A DNA stretch of 64,000 bases from Metellina segmentata (GCA_947359465.1 OX375875.1:11253038-11317037), one strand, 5' to 3'; positions 36,309 to 47,596 are shown, counted from the stretch's first letter. Numbers and translations are program-made. Notes: generated by a model not told the origin, from the sequence alone.

Positions 36309-37318
36309 CCACATACCTTTAAAAAGAATCACAGAAAGCCAGTCTCGATAGATAAAATAAGTGAAAGAAATTTATAAAACACAAAGACAACACAGTTTCT
36401 TTCAAATACAAACATATACGAAAACAACAATAGCTTTCCAATTTAATTTTGTAGGGCTGAGTTAAATATAGATTAAGGAGCGAAAAGTTACACACGGAGC
36501 TTGTGACCCTGAGAACTAAGTGGATTAAAGCAAGAGAACCCTGGATTAAATCACAGAATCCCTAGAGAGAAGCTGGTAAATTTAAAAACATGATCTTTTC
36601 TTCTCAATATTGACAGTTCTCAAATGACTTGGGATTCATTAATATCTGGTAGTAGATTATAGTTGATTCAAAGTCTACTGGAGTGACTTAAAAATAAGAT
36701 AAAACTCTTCTATAAAATACCTTTACAGTAAACCTAAGAAAAGAAGATAAGTAAGATTAGTATGAATTCAAATTTAATGCAAAAGTGCAAGACTTTAAGC
36801 TTACTTATTTCGCGCGATACTGTCCTTCATTAGAAAAAGTACGCTTCCATTTGGTAATTTTTTTTTAATTCTCGTATTTTGTGTTTCGAGAGAGACTTTG
36901 TCTTCCGATCTAATAACATACTAAAATTTCAACTTGAATCTCACTCAAGAAGTAATAATAAATGAGTGCAAGGAAGGAATTTACGCCGAACTGGAGCAAC
37001 GCAAGTGGTTATTCACGTTAGCATGGGATCATTTCCGATGAGAAAGATCCAAGGATAAAAATTCATAATTAGATCCACGATCAGATGACATAATAGTTAA
37101 TAGGAAAAGGCAGTGTATGTTGTGCGGAAAAAATTTTAAACTAATTATATCCCGTTAAGTTGAACTTTTACAACATGATATTTTGGGTGGAGTGTTACAT
37201 ACAACAGAGAGAAACATCAAACATAAGTAGTACATTGTAATAATAACAAAACTTGTAGTGAGAAAGTATTAGAAACTGCAAAATGTATATGCGAGTAAAT
37301 TTGGCCCAGTTAGTCATA
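36309..37318. other. no gene seen
   Basis: About 1 kb of AT-rich sequence with nothing recognisable. Confidence 0.5.
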
Positions 37319-37320
37319 TA

Positions 37321-38646
37321 CACTCATTGTCATAAAAATTTGCGCACCAATAAATAATTGTGGGATCGTAACGAAACTTGGCATGAAGGTACATGTCCGC
37401 CAGATATGCAAGTGATTAGAAATGCAGCGTGATTGCGTAATGCCACTAGAGGGCGTTGAACTTCGTTCTCCTTGGAGTATAAAACAGGTAAGCAGAGCTT
37501 GTTTGAGTATACTTAGTATTTTGCAAAGGAAACGCTGAGGCAGATATGCCGTTATGCCGCCATCGAAGACAATATAAGCAGCTGTCAAAGTTCGAGAGGG
37601 GAAGAACTATCGGGATGATGGAAGCTGGGTGGTCAAATCGGCGAGTAGCTCGTTAAGTAGGCCGTTCTGATTTTACTGTGAGGAGGTGTAACGAACAGTG
37701 CGTAGATGCGTAGGGCCAACAGCCTCATTGGCCACTATCCAGACACAGGCAGTACCTTCACTACGGGTCCCTGTGTCTTCCCGAACCATCGAAAAGCGCC
37801 TGGCTGAAGGACATTTGGTATTGCGTTTGGTATCGCAAATCATTATGTGTGCTGCCAATGACACCCACCCACCGACGCCTCCGTTTGGAGTGGTGTCGAC
37901 CACTACGGGATTGGACTGCAACGGAATGGAACCAGGTCGTCTTTAGAGACGAATCTAGATTCAATTTGAGCAGTGATGACAATCGTGTTCGTGCGTGGAG
38001 GCCCCGTGGTGAACGCCTCAATCCTACATTCGCTTTACAGCGAAAAACCGCTACCACAGCTGGTGTGATGGTATGGGGTGCCATTGCTTACGATACACGG
38101 TCACCCTTAATATTGATCCATGGCACAATGACAACCCAGCTGTACGACCGTGATATCCTTCAGCCACATGTGATGCCACTGATGACAGGACTCCCAGGAG
38201 TCATTTTTCAACAAGACAATGCTCAGCCACACACAGCAAGGATGTCACAAGACTGCCTCCGCCACATTACCACCCTTCCCTGGCCTGCTCGATCCCCAGA
38301 TTTGTCACCAATCGAGCATATCTGGGTTCATTTGGGACGGCAAGTTGGACACCCTTCGAGTTTGTTCGGACTATAGGTGCGTTTACAGCAACTGTGGAAC
38401 GAGATGGCTCAGGACATCATACGGAACTTGTATGTCTCAATACCCGATCGAATCGCATCGTGCATTCGCGCTATAGGGGGTCCAACAGAGTACTAAAATT
38501 CATTTGTACTTTTTTCTGCAATAAAAATAATCCTTTTTCTTTGATTTTTAATCACTTACTTATATCTAAGTAGAACTTACCTGAGTAAAATTTCGTTTCA
38601 CTTTGACGACTTTTTTTTAGTGCACAAATTTTTATAGCAAAGAGTG
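37321..38646 (+). mobile_element. Tc1-like transposon, family 2
   Basis: Flanked by TA (37319-37320 and 38647-38648). Ends CACTCATTGTCATAAAAAT and (minus) CACTCTTTGCTATAAAAAT are ~27-bp imperfect inverted repeats. It encloses a damaged DD34E transposase. Terminal sequence differs from family 1. Confidence 0.93.
37546..38496 (+). pseudogene. broken Tc1-like transposase (family 2)
   Basis: From the ATG at 37546 an N-terminal helix-turn-helix piece (LSKFERGRTIGMMEAGWSNR) runs into TAA at 37654-37656. After frameshifts the catalytic part is open from about 37849: FRDESRF (Asp), VMVWGAI, IFQQDNAQPH (Asp), SPDLSPIEHIW (Glu), the DD34E spacing of Tc1 enzymes. It shifts frame again near 38350 before a C-terminal piece with WNEMAQDIIRNLY-like sequence in another frame. 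Not functional. Confidence 0.9.
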
Positions 38647-38787
38647 TAATTTAGACTTCGATATAAGTCATTTTGTAATCTCGAAAGTAATGCACCTTTC
38701 GATCATGAGAGAGTGATTTTGGAATTAAACGTCACGAAAGTATGCAACCCATTCTCACCGATTCCGCTTACACATGAAAAATATATA

Positions 38788-38909
38788 CAGGGTGGTCCCG
38801 AATTCATGGTACAAACTTTAATGGTAGGTACAGGACATTGTAACAATGATTTATTGTATAGGAATGTATAGTCGCAAGTGACGCGGTGAGGCGAAAACAG
38901 GGGAAATAA
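38788..38909. repeat. left terminal inverted repeat
   Basis: 122 bp, nearly perfect reverse complement of 40169-40290. Confidence 0.93.
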
Positions 38910-38964
38910 CGGCCGAAAGGAAAAACAAAGATTTTATTGAAAGCGTTGTTGACAAGTGTCATGT

Positions 38965-40041
38965 TTACAGTAATTGTTCAAAATTGCGTCCACCAGTATC
39001 GATACATGCTTGACAGCGTCGGTGGAGCGATTGGCGTACACGTTCAAAGATGCCTGGTATTTCACGCACACCTGCAGCAGCTACAGATAAGCGAGCGACG
39101 AGATCCTCATCTGAGTCAACTGGAGTCTCATAAACAAGATGCTTTAGATGTCCCCATAAAAAGTAATCGAGGCTCGATAAATCGGGAGATCGGGGTGGCC
39201 AAGGGACTGGTCCACCACGCCCAATCCATCGAGTACCAAACGTGGCATTCAGGTAATTCCGTACATCAATGCTGAAGTGTGCTGGCGCCCCATCGTGCTG
39301 AAACCACATGCGGTTACGAATGGCGATCGGAACATCATGCAGCAGTTGTGGTAACACTTCTTTCAGAAAAATAAGATAGCTTCCGCCAGTGAGCCGCGTG
39401 GGTAGTAAGTATGGGCCAATCCAAAAGTCGTTCACAATACCAGCCCACACATTAATACTGAAACGTTGTTGAAACGCATGTCGACGCGTTGCATGTGGAT
39501 TATCGGTTGCCCACACATGGGAATTGTGCGCATTAAAGACACCCTCGCGTGAAAATGTCGCTTCATCTGTAAATAGCACATAATCTACGAAATCCGGCTG
39601 CAACGCACATTGCTGCATCACCCACAGGCAGAAGTTCACGCGGCGAGGATAATCTGCCGGATTCAATGCTTGTACTTTCTGAAAATGGAAGGGGTGTAAG
39701 CGATTTTCGTTTAACACTCTGCATACAGTCTGATGACTCACACCTACGTCACGCGCAACAGTTCTTGTGCTTGACTCGGGTCTATCAGCCACAATGTTCA
39801 AGATGCTTTCTTCCAGCCTTGGAGTGCGTACAGCTCTTACTCGACCAGCGCCATGTCTGTTGACGTCGAACGCACCTGTTTCACAAAGTTGACGATGTAA
39901 CCGTTGAAAAATTCTATGATCCGGCATTCGTCGATCAGGATACTCCGCGCGATACATTCGTAACGCAGCTCTGCCGTTACCATTTGCACGGCCGTACATG
40001 TAATGCATGTCTGCTTTTTCTGCATACGTAAAGTCACCCAT
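38965..40041 (-). CDS. transposase, DD41D Tc1/mariner-superfamily type
   Basis: 358 codons from an ATG at 40041 to TAA at 38965, with no interruption. The N-terminus FTYAEKADMHYMYG...RAALRMYRAEYP is the helix-turn-helix region often seen in arthropod transposases of this type, followed by a second helix-turn-helix-like segment (RTVARDVGVSHQTVCRVL) that should bind the inverted repeats. The catalytic triad is FTDEATF, FQHDGAPAH and SLDYFLWG, with 41 residues between the second and third Asp, so DD41D rather than DD34D/E. The enzyme would cut at the element ends and insert at TA. Family knowledge suggests nuclear action by a cut-and-paste mechanism. Confidence 0.93.
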   Translation of the reverse strand: MGDFTYAEKADMHYMYGRANGNGRAALRMYRAEYPDRRMPDHRIFQRLHRQLCETGAFDVNRHGAGRVRAVRTPRLEESILNIVADRPESSTRTVARDVGVSHQTVCRVLNENRLHPFHFQKVQALNPADYPRRVNFCLWVMQQCALQPDFVDYVLFTDEATFSREGVFNAHNSHVWATDNPHATRRHAFQQRFSINVWAGIVNDFWIGPYLLPTRLTGGSYLIFLKEVLPQLLHDVPIAIRNRMWFQHDGAPAHFSIDVRNYLNATFGTRWIGRGGPVPWPPRSPDLSSLDYFLWGHLKHLVYETPVDSDEDLVARLSVAAAGVREIPGIFERVRQSLHRRCQACIDTGGRNFEQLL

Positions 40042-40168
40042 CGTCTACGGCAGCACAATTGTGAATGGCGCTTTTCCCTACTGCGATGCATCATGTTCAA
40101 CAGCGGCTAGACATCTACTGCCCTCTACCGGCAATGATACCAACCGATCACTCCATTTCTCTTTCCTT

Positions 40169-40290
40169 TTATTTCCCCTGTTTACGCCTCACCGCGTCAC
40201 TTGCGACTATACATTCCTATACAATAAATCATTGTTACAATGTCTTGTACCTACCATTAAAGTTTGTACCATGAATTCGGGACCACCCTG
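40169..40290. repeat. right terminal inverted repeat
   Basis: 122 bp, nearly perfect reverse complement of 38788-38909. Confidence 0.93.
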
Positions 40291-40374
40291 TATATATACC
40301 GTTTGACCCATCCACACACAATTTGTACGCTTTAAAGTACACTTTTACTTTAGAACACTCCGGAAAACATAGGC

Positions 40375-40584
40375 TATTTCTTTCCTGTCTTTAGACCTAT
40401 CTGTGGACATGAAAATTGGCACACAGGTAGTCCTAAAACTGCCCTTTGAAGCCCCAATTTTTAAAATCTAAAGTTTGTTTTCCTATGTAAATGAACATGG
40501 ATAAGGAAACACGTTCTACAAGGTTTGTGTATGAGTTAACACAGGGAAATGTCGTGGTCATATTTCAGCTGTCGTGGTTGGATA
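40375..40584 (+). mobile_element. Helitron-like repeat, left part, split by Tc1
   Basis: Reverse-complement relative of 9219-9600: CATGAAAATTGGCACA, GAAGCCCCAATTTTTAAAAT, GAACATGGATAAGGAAACACG, then AGTTAACACAGGGAAAT. The Tc1-like element at 40587 is inserted next to it. Confidence 0.6.
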
Positions 40585-40586
40585 TA

Positions 40587-41995
40587 CACGGATGGCCACC
40601 GGAAATGCAGCACCCTGAAGGAAGCATGCAAATAATATGACATTTACAACATGCGTTAGCGGAGGTGAGATATGCAAATGATTAGAATTTCAGCGCAGAC
40701 GCACATCACGCGCGCCTGTGGTGTCACTTCAAAGCGCTATTTAAGGCTTGGAGATTTCGACGATTTCAAGTACGGTAATTGTGTTTTTCTTGTTTTTTTT
40801 TCTTCAAAAATACGATTAATTATGCCTCGTAGAAAACAGCGATCATGTTTTGATAAAGTATCCGAGTTCGACAGAGGAAGGATAGTGGCCTACCGAGATT
40901 GTGGATTATCTTTCAGTGCAATCGGTAGTCGTATTGGACGAAACCAAACAACTGTATTTCGGATATGTGATCGTTGGATGCAGGAGGGTACGATGGACCG
41001 ACGTGTTCGATCGCACCCACCTCAGTGCACCACTTCACGTGATGACAGGCATATTGTGCGTATGGCAGTGACGGATCGCTCAGCCACATCACGAACCATA
41101 GCACAGTTCATTCAGTCTGTAACGCATCATCCAATGTCTGCGCGTACCATTCGACGCCGTTTACAGCAGAGTGGTCTGTCCGCAAGACGTCCATTGCTTC
41201 GTCTACCCTTGACGTAGAACGACAGACGTCTCCGCCGCCAATGGTGCGATGAAAGAAGGATGTGGACGGCAGAATGGAATGAAATTGTCTTTACTGACGA
41301 GTCACGCTTCTGTCTGCAACACCACGATGGTCGGATTCGAGTCTGGAGACACCGTGGAGAGAGGATGCTGAACAGCTGCGTTAAGCACTGCCACACTGGT
41401 CCTGCACCGGGTATTATGGTATGGGGCGGTATTGGATATCACTCTCGCATTCCTCTAGTACGCATTGCCGGTACTTTAAGCAGCCAGCGCTACATCTCCG
41501 AGGTGTTGGAGCCAGTTGTCCTTCTTTACCTTCAGGGTTTGCCCACAGCCATATTTCAACAGGATAATGCGCGACCACACGTGGCACGCATTGTCCAAGA
41601 ATTCGTCAATCGCCAGATTGAATTGCTTCCCTGGCCAGCTCTCTCTCCGGATCTTTCGCCGATAGAAAATATGTGGTCCATGATTGCTCAACGATTGACC
41701 CAGATTATATCTCCAGCTGCCACACCAGATCAACTTTGGCAACGTGTGGAAGCTGCTTGGTCTGCAGTACCCCAATAACACATCCAAAGTCTTTTTGAAT
41801 CAATGCCGGGGTGTGTGGCTGCGGCGATCTCCAACAATGGCGGCTACTCTGGCTAATGATTTTGGCAGGAACCACACTTCACAGAAGTCTATAAGTTTAA
41901 TCATTTGATATTTGTTCAACATGTTATCTACAAAATAAATTTTGTTGTGATATCTCTTGTCTTTCTTGGTGTTGCAATTTGGGTGGCCAGCAGTG
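40587..41995 (+). mobile_element. Tc1-like transposon, family 1, copy B
   Basis: Flanked by TA (40585-40586 and 41996-41997). The right end is identical to copy A (GGTGGCCAGCAGTG); the left end has drifted (CACGGATGGCCACCGGAAAT). It is 1,409 bp and longer than copy A, so probably close to the full family length. It carries a transposase frame with two stops. Confidence 0.93.
40822..41856 (+). pseudogene. nearly complete Tc1-like transposase with two nonsense codons
   Basis: One reading frame from ATG 40822 to 41856, about 345 codons, the usual Tc1 length. The N-terminal DNA-binding part includes SEFDRGRIVAYRDCG, AIGSRIGRNQTTVFRI and the GRPR-like linker zone. The catalytic part has FTDESRF, VWGGIGYHSR, QQDNARPH and SPIENMW (DD34E). 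TAG at 41215-41217 sits just before the catalytic core and TAA at 41776-41778 near the C-terminus, where copy A has GAA. No frameshift is seen, so decay is recent. Confidence 0.9.
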
Positions 41996-41997
41996 TA

Positions 41998-42060
41998 CGT
42001 TCTACAGAGTTTGTATATTTGGGTTAACACAGGGAACCGCAGCGGTCATATTTGAAATCC
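41998..42060 (+). mobile_element. Helitron-like repeat, right part, split by Tc1
   Basis: GTTCTACAGAGTTTGTATAT and GGGTTAACACAGGGAAC, then GGTCATATTTGAAAT, match the minus strand of 9240-9310 and continue the unit interrupted at 40585. Confidence 0.6.
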
Positions 42061-42767
42061 GAGCAACAAAGGGTGATTCAGTTAGTATTTTACATACCGT
42101 TAGATAGAAAAATTCAACCCCTCAAATGAATATAAACAGATGCTGCAGGTTGAGTCAGACCAAACTGGAAACTCCGGTAAAAGTCCCACATTTGGCTCGT
42201 TATCGAGTTACCGTGCATCATACTGCCTATTTACTGTCAAAGGAGTATTTGAGTCGTTTCACCAAGATCGCAAACAGTGTTCCCTGAAAAAGTTTTTCCA
42301 AAAAATTGTAAGCTCGTCTCGTATATTTCCTGGAGCAACATTAATACGCCATTTCTGTGCAGAAAACATGCCGGTAATCATGCGTATTTCAAGCAATTTA
42401 GTGTCGCACGCGTTTTAGTGTTGTCACTACATTTGAAGCACATGTCATAATGTTGAAGTCAGCACCATGGTTCGTAACTGGAGAGCCGCTGTATTGGAAT
42501 CGTATTGCTCGGGCGAGAAACCCCGGATTCATGCATTGAGTTAGGGCCAGCTTAAAAACTTGAAATTATGACCAAGAAATACGGTGTAAAGTACTATTGA
42601 GACCTACTTGGGGAGCAAAAATAGACCCCTTGGATTCGAATAACGCCAGACAATATACCGCAAGAGCGAAATTGTGAGCAGCGTGCCCCGAAGAAGTCGA
42701 CTCGGATAACAGCAAACTCGTCTAAGCCAAGCCATACATTGGAGCAGAAAGCTTGCATAACTGACCA
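42061..42767. other. unidentified, possibly decayed transposon interrupted by the following element
   Basis: A forward reading around 42640-42760, with stops, gives ITPDNIPQERNCEQ and APKKSTR, vaguely like the linker of mariner-type transposases. Sequence after 46113 may continue it. No catalytic motif was found, so I leave the identity open. Confidence 0.3.
42760..42767 (+). repeat. left 8-bp target duplication
   Basis: ACTGACCA, repeated at 46106-46113 outside the other end of the long-inverted-repeat element. Confidence 0.8.
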
Positions 42768-42769
42768 AT

Positions 42770-43241
42770 AGGGTGGAGCGAAAAACACGAATTTCGGAAA
42801 TTGAAAACGCCTATGGTGGGAATAGTTGGGGACTACCGTGCTTATTAACAGTACAAAATATGTGCTAAATCAATTAATATCTTCAGGTGCCCAAATCACT
42901 TTGAAATTTCGAAATTTTGCCAATTTTTTCCCAAAAATAATAATAACGCATTTAAAAAAATTTAATACATCTTATTTAAAGCCATGGGTGGATGAAATGA
43001 ACTTCCCTGCGTGTAAAAAAAAAGTTTTACACTTAACATTATCCCGGAAAAAAAAAAATTCCCCTTTTTCTAGAGCGCCATCACGCGCGTCTCCACTCCT
43101 CTCAATAGACTCATCATTGCGACCACGTGTTTACACGGGCGCTTCCCCTTGCAGCTCTTCGCTTTTTTTTTTAATTATTAAAACAACCCAGAACTTAGCA
43201 CGAGGAGATGGCTGCATATCGAGTTCCACCCCCCCCCCCTA
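42770..43241. repeat. left long terminal inverted repeat
   Basis: Includes TTATTAACAGTACAAAATATG, a GGTGGATGAAATGAACTTCC stretch and GATGGCTGCATATCGAGT, all present inverted at the right end. It ends in a C-rich run. Frames inside it are duplicated on both arms and unlikely to code. Confidence 0.9.
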
Positions 43242-43800
43242 AAATTTTCAATTTGAGTTGCTAGCTTACACTAAAAAATTAAGTTTAAGTTACTGGCAAG
43301 TGGTTTAGCTTAAAAATGGTTGATATTGACTTTTGGTTTCAAATCTGGGTAAAGCAAGTCTAGAAGCAATTCTTGACCGAATAAATCCATCTCGTGCCTA
43401 TGTACCACATACTGTACTATATGCTTCAGTTACTAATTTAACGCAACGTTCTACTACTTGTGAATGGCATGGAAAGTTAAACATGTTACTATTGGTTGGA
43501 ACGTCTAGAACCATAGACTTGAGTTGATCATCAGAAAGAGATACTGTAAGTGGTGGATCTGTAATGGAATCTGAATGCCATTCAATTAAATTTATGTAAT
43601 CGTCTGCTTCGAAGTTTAACTTGGGAATTTTGAACTCTCGAATATTCTTTTCGACTTTATTTTTTTTGTCTTCATTTTAAATTTTTCTGAGGCTCAATTC
43701 TCTGACGTGTTTTCTATCATCAGCTAACATTGCCAAATTAATATTTTCTGGATGGGCATAATAAGCATTTCTTATCTACAACAATTTTTATATAATCAGG

Positions 43801-45513
43801 CTAAAATCTCGATTTATTTAAAATATGGTAAAAATGAAGATTTTCGTACCAACATGATGACTGACTTTTAATTTTAAACCACACATATGAGTGTACCTTC
43901 ACAACATACTCTGTTAATATTTTCAAGTTATGGGTTGGATCTTCTGTTGAAACATATAACCTTAAAATTATATTTGTCGTGGTCAACCATCTGGAATGAT
44001 TCAATTTTACTGGATTTTTTTGTGACAAGCTTAAAGGAATATATTTATTTGATATACCTGTGCACATTTCGTAAATGTATCGTTGATCAGTGATAAGATC
44101 CTCTAGGACAATATCTGGCAAAGTTACTTATATTTTTTCAAAGTTTGTCAAAGGCAATTTTTCACAAGATTCAAACATTTTTCCAATTTTTCCGTTGTAT
44201 CCTTTTGGTCCTGTGGTTTTCCCTTCTAAATGTTGCAACAAATGACGTAAAGGTAGCTGGGTAGCTCATTTGTATGTAATAAACAAATAAACCAATGCAC
44301 AGGACATCCTAAAAAGAGCTCGATATGTCGAATGACTCCATTTTTCAAACATGTATTTACCACTGTACCATCACAACCAACCACTTGCATCTTAGAAATA
44401 TCTATATTTTTCTCCAAAAAAGTTAAAATACTTGTTTTAATATTTTGATAAGAGTCAGTTGTAGGAGTGACACGTCCCATATAGTTTGATCCTGGTTCTT
44501 GTATTAGAACGATATGTTCTTCTGTTACCGTCTTTCTAGAAATCCTTTCTCTTTCTTTAATCATTACTAAAGTTTAATCCTTTCGCTCATCGAAGTATAT
44601 TCCATATTCTGATAAAGAGGTAGTTTCCTCATTTTTCCTTTTCAGGTAGCTGAGAGTCTTTGTCCTTTCTCTTCTAAGTTTACTACGATCAACTATGTTT
44701 GAAGAATCATCCTTGGAAATTTTTCCCATATCCTTCAAAGCAGCATTTATTAGAATTGCTGCTGATCTATCTGAAACGCCAGTTCTATCACAAGCCTGAG
44801 CTACATTTGGAAGTTTAGTTCTCGTTTGTGAAGTTGAAGAAGAATTATTATCAATGACTGTGTTTATAGTGGCATTAGAATTCTGAAGCAAATTAAAACT
44901 TAAAGTAGCTCCCGTAGTATAGGGCGAGAGATTTTGGATTGTTTTCCTTTACAATCTTTGAGCTAAACGTTTTGGCTCTCTGCTTCCCTCTCTTTGCGCT
45001 GCAACCTTTTTTTCAAGTATTCTGCTGGTTTTAATGCCAACATTTCCAATGACCATTTTTCGAAATGTCCTTTGATCTGTTAAAAAAGGTCTTTCAGCAA
45101 TAGGTACTTTAATTTTGAAAGTACAACTGAGAAAGTTCTTACATTTACATATGCTAATATCTAATAGATTTTTTTTCTGCTGATTCCCTGAAGGACACAA
45201 CCTTTCGAGAAATATAGTTTGCCAGTATTATTTAATAGTTTCCTAATATTTCTATATGCTTTATGGTATTTTTTCAGCATATATATTATTTGTTGGTTTA
45301 TTACAGTTGGAATCGAACTTTTCCCCCATAATCCTTTGAGCTTTATAGTTAAAATTGAACATCCATCAGCCACATACTAGCATCTCTTTTACAATCTTTC
45401 TGTATGTAAAGATAATACTTCATAAATCTGCATATGTTGGAAGTGTGTTAGGCTTCATTATTTCAGCCATTCCAAACACGGGACATACATCTACTGATCG
45501 TATCCTAGGCATT
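43801..45513 (-). pseudogene. decayed transposase-like protein of the long-TIR element
   Basis: Minus-strand pieces in order: MPRIRSVDVCPVFGMAEI from 45513, then KLKGLWGKSSIPTV, a cysteine-bearing LLDISICKCKNFLSC with FLTDQRTFRKM, then ACDRTGVSDRSAAILINAAL and SKLRRERTK, then MQVVGCDGTVVNTCLKNGVI...GCPVHWFICLLHTNELP, and finally LITDQRYIYEMC with LNHSRWLTTTNIILRLYV. Several frameshifts or stops separate them. The set resembles an uncharacterised protein family widespread in arthropod genomes that I know only as multi-copy and unnamed. Asp in VGCDG and His/Asn in LLHTNE could belong to an RNase-H-like catalytic core, which is inference. Confidence 0.6.
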
Positions 45514-45636
45514 TTGACTAATTCACAGAACCGTGTATCCTTAACAAACAAAACAAACCAAATCCAAACAAAACTGAACTTAAAGATTAAAAAATTTCTA
45601 TATAAAAAATATCTAAAATAAGTAAAAATAAGCAGG

Positions 45637-46105
45637 GGAGGGGAAGGGGGGACTCGATATGCAGCCATCTCCTCGTGCTAAGTTCTGGGTTGTTTTAATA
45701 ATTAAAAAAAAGCGAAGAGCTGCAAGGGGAAGCGCCCGTGTAAACGCGTGGTCGCAATGATGAGTCTATTGAGAGGAGTGGAGACGCGCGTGATGGCGCT
45801 CTAGAAAAAGGGGAAATTTTTTATTTTCCGGGATAATGTTAAGTGTAAAACTTTTTTTTTACACGCAGGGAAGTTCATTTCATCCACCCATGGCTTTAAA
45901 TAAGATGTATTAAATTTTTTTAAATGCGTTATTATTATTTTTGTGAAAAAATTGGCAAAATTTCGAAATTTCAAAGTGATTTGGGCACTTGAAGATATTA
46001 ATTGATTTAGCTCATATTTTGTACTGTTAATAAGCATGGTAGTCCCCAACTATTCCCACCATAGGCGTTTTCAATTTCCGAAATTCGTGTTTTTCGCTCC
46101 ACCCT
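45637..46105. repeat. right long terminal inverted repeat
   Basis: Reverse complement of 42770-43241 with scattered small differences; begins in a G-rich run. Confidence 0.9.
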
Positions 46106-46113
46106 ACTGACCA
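46106..46113 (+). repeat. right 8-bp target duplication
   Basis: ACTGACCA, as at 42760-42767. Confidence 0.8.
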
Positions 46114-46905
46114 AACTGTTGCAAAACAACGTGAACATATGTCCTCCGTTTCTGTACTGAAAACATGTCGGACTGCAAGCAGGCGATTCTGTGTCTCCAG
46201 AAACGATGTTGGACCAACGTGTGGCTTCGTTCACACTTTCGCTGCCGATCTCGCGCCAGCGCGTGATGCTGCTTCAACGCTAAAGAGCCAATCATGTGCG
46301 GAGTAATATCTCTTGAGCCAGTCACGCGTTCGCTCGGGGAGAGCTGCGCCTCAACATTTATTCTCTGCTTCAATCAAAATTATATCTTAAGAGTGTCTGC
46401 TGGTATTGGCGTGGAGTAAATGTTAGAAGCTAGTTGTAAAAATATATGGACTTGAATTTATAGCTTTATTCGTTATTAAAAACAAATCTTGTCTTATGAA
46501 TTGTAGAGACAATAGATCTGCAGGGCCTTCACTCCGCGCAAACAGAAAAATGCAATCTATTAAACCTCTAATAGATGATGAAATAGCAAGTTTGTGGCAA
46601 AGCTTTCGTCCATATGTCCTGGTATTGGCGTAACGAAGGTGACCCACAAATGAAATGTTTAAAAATATTGTTTGCAGTAATAATGTCACTGTAACCAACT
46701 TATAATGATTCATTTATATTAAATATTTATTAGTGATAAAGTATCGTACAAAAAAAACGCATTTTGTCACTTATTTTCATTACTTTGTTTCAAATTTACT
46801 CATCGCATGCCAGCGCGTAGTCAAAATATTCTATCAGAAAAGGTCTAAATATTACTTAGTAATTAGTATGATACACATAATCACATGTTTTACTATCCCT
46901 TTTCA
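46114..46905. other. no gene seen between transposon and tRNA array
   Basis: Includes a GC-richer patch at 46180-46360 with no recognised motif, perhaps the continuation of 42061-42767 if the long-TIR element jumped into another repeat. Confidence 0.4.
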
Positions 46906-47071
46906 ATCGTAATTTCTTTTATTTCTGTTTATATGCATTTTTGATTAAAACACGGCATCCTAATTATCTAGAGCAATCTGTGAATGTAATGTTTCTTAAC
47001 AGTTGTTTCAAATTGTTCCAGATAGATGCAATAATTATGAAGATAATTTTTTAGAAATTAGTTGTTTCGAA

Positions 47072-47153
47072 GACGAGGTGGCCGAGTGGTAAAGGCGATG
47101 GACTGCTAATCCATTGGGCTCTGCACGCGTGGGTTCGAATCCCGTCCTCGTCG
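47072..47153 (+). tRNA. tRNA-Ser(GCT), array copy 1
   Basis: D-loop GGTAAAGG, variable arm CTCTGCACGC and T-stem CCCGT differ from the array consensus; acceptor intact. First copy at the array edge. Confidence 0.85.
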
Positions 47154-47333
47154 AGTTTTTTATCTGCGTAATATTTTTTTTTACTGTTTATATGCATTTT
47201 TTTTATCTAAACACACGACATCCTACGTATCAAGAGCAAGCTGTGCATGTAATGTTTCTCTAATGCTGTTTGAAATTGTTCAAGTAAATTCAATAATTAT
47301 GAAGATAATTTTTTTGAAATTATTTATTTCGAA

Positions 47334-47415
47334 GACTAGGTGGCCGAGTGGTTAAGGCGATGGTCTGCTGATCCATTGGGCTCTGCCCGGGTGGGTTCAA
47401 ATCACATCCTTGTCG
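47334..47415 (+). pseudogene. decayed tRNA-Ser, copy 2
   Basis: Mismatches in acceptor (GACTAGG/CCTTGTC) and anticodon stem (ATGGT/TCCAT), loop CTGCTGA, T-loop TTCAAAT and T-stem CACAT. Unlikely to fold well. Confidence 0.8.
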
Positions 47416-47596
47416 AGTTTCTTTATTTGTGTAATATTTCTTATTACTGTTTATATGCATTTTTTATTAAAACACGACATCCTATGTATCTAGAGCAAGC
47501 TGTGCATATAATTTTTTCTTAACTGCTATTTGAAAAATTTCAAGGTAAATGCAATAAATATAAAGAAAAATATTTTTAGAAGTTGTTTATTTCGAA

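Larger units (their letters stand above)
38788..40290 (-). mobile_element. Tc1/mariner-superfamily element with 122-bp inverted repeats, DD41D-type
   Basis: Flanked by TA (38786-38787 and 40291-40292). The left repeat 38788-38909 and right repeat 40169-40290 both start CAGGGTGGTCCCGAATTCAT and match over 122 bp with only about two mismatches. They enclose one uninterrupted transposase gene. Intact ends, matching TA duplication and an open gene make this the best candidate for a recently mobile autonomous element in the window. Confidence 0.95.
42768..46105 (-). mobile_element. DNA transposon with ~470-bp terminal inverted repeats
   Basis: The left arm 42770-43241 and right arm 45637-46105 are reverse complements over about 470 bp, starting AGGGTGGAGCGAAAAACACG. 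An identical 8-bp sequence flanks both ends. The ~2.4-kb interior holds pieces of one minus-strand protein. Eight-base duplications fit hAT or P-type elements, but the termini and protein do not let me assign a superfamily. Confidence 0.88.

Noticed and set aside
42826..43242. 138-codon forward frame in the left long inverted repeat
   Set aside because: It lies wholly in the terminal repeat, is mirrored on the other arm at 45801-46049, and resembles no protein.
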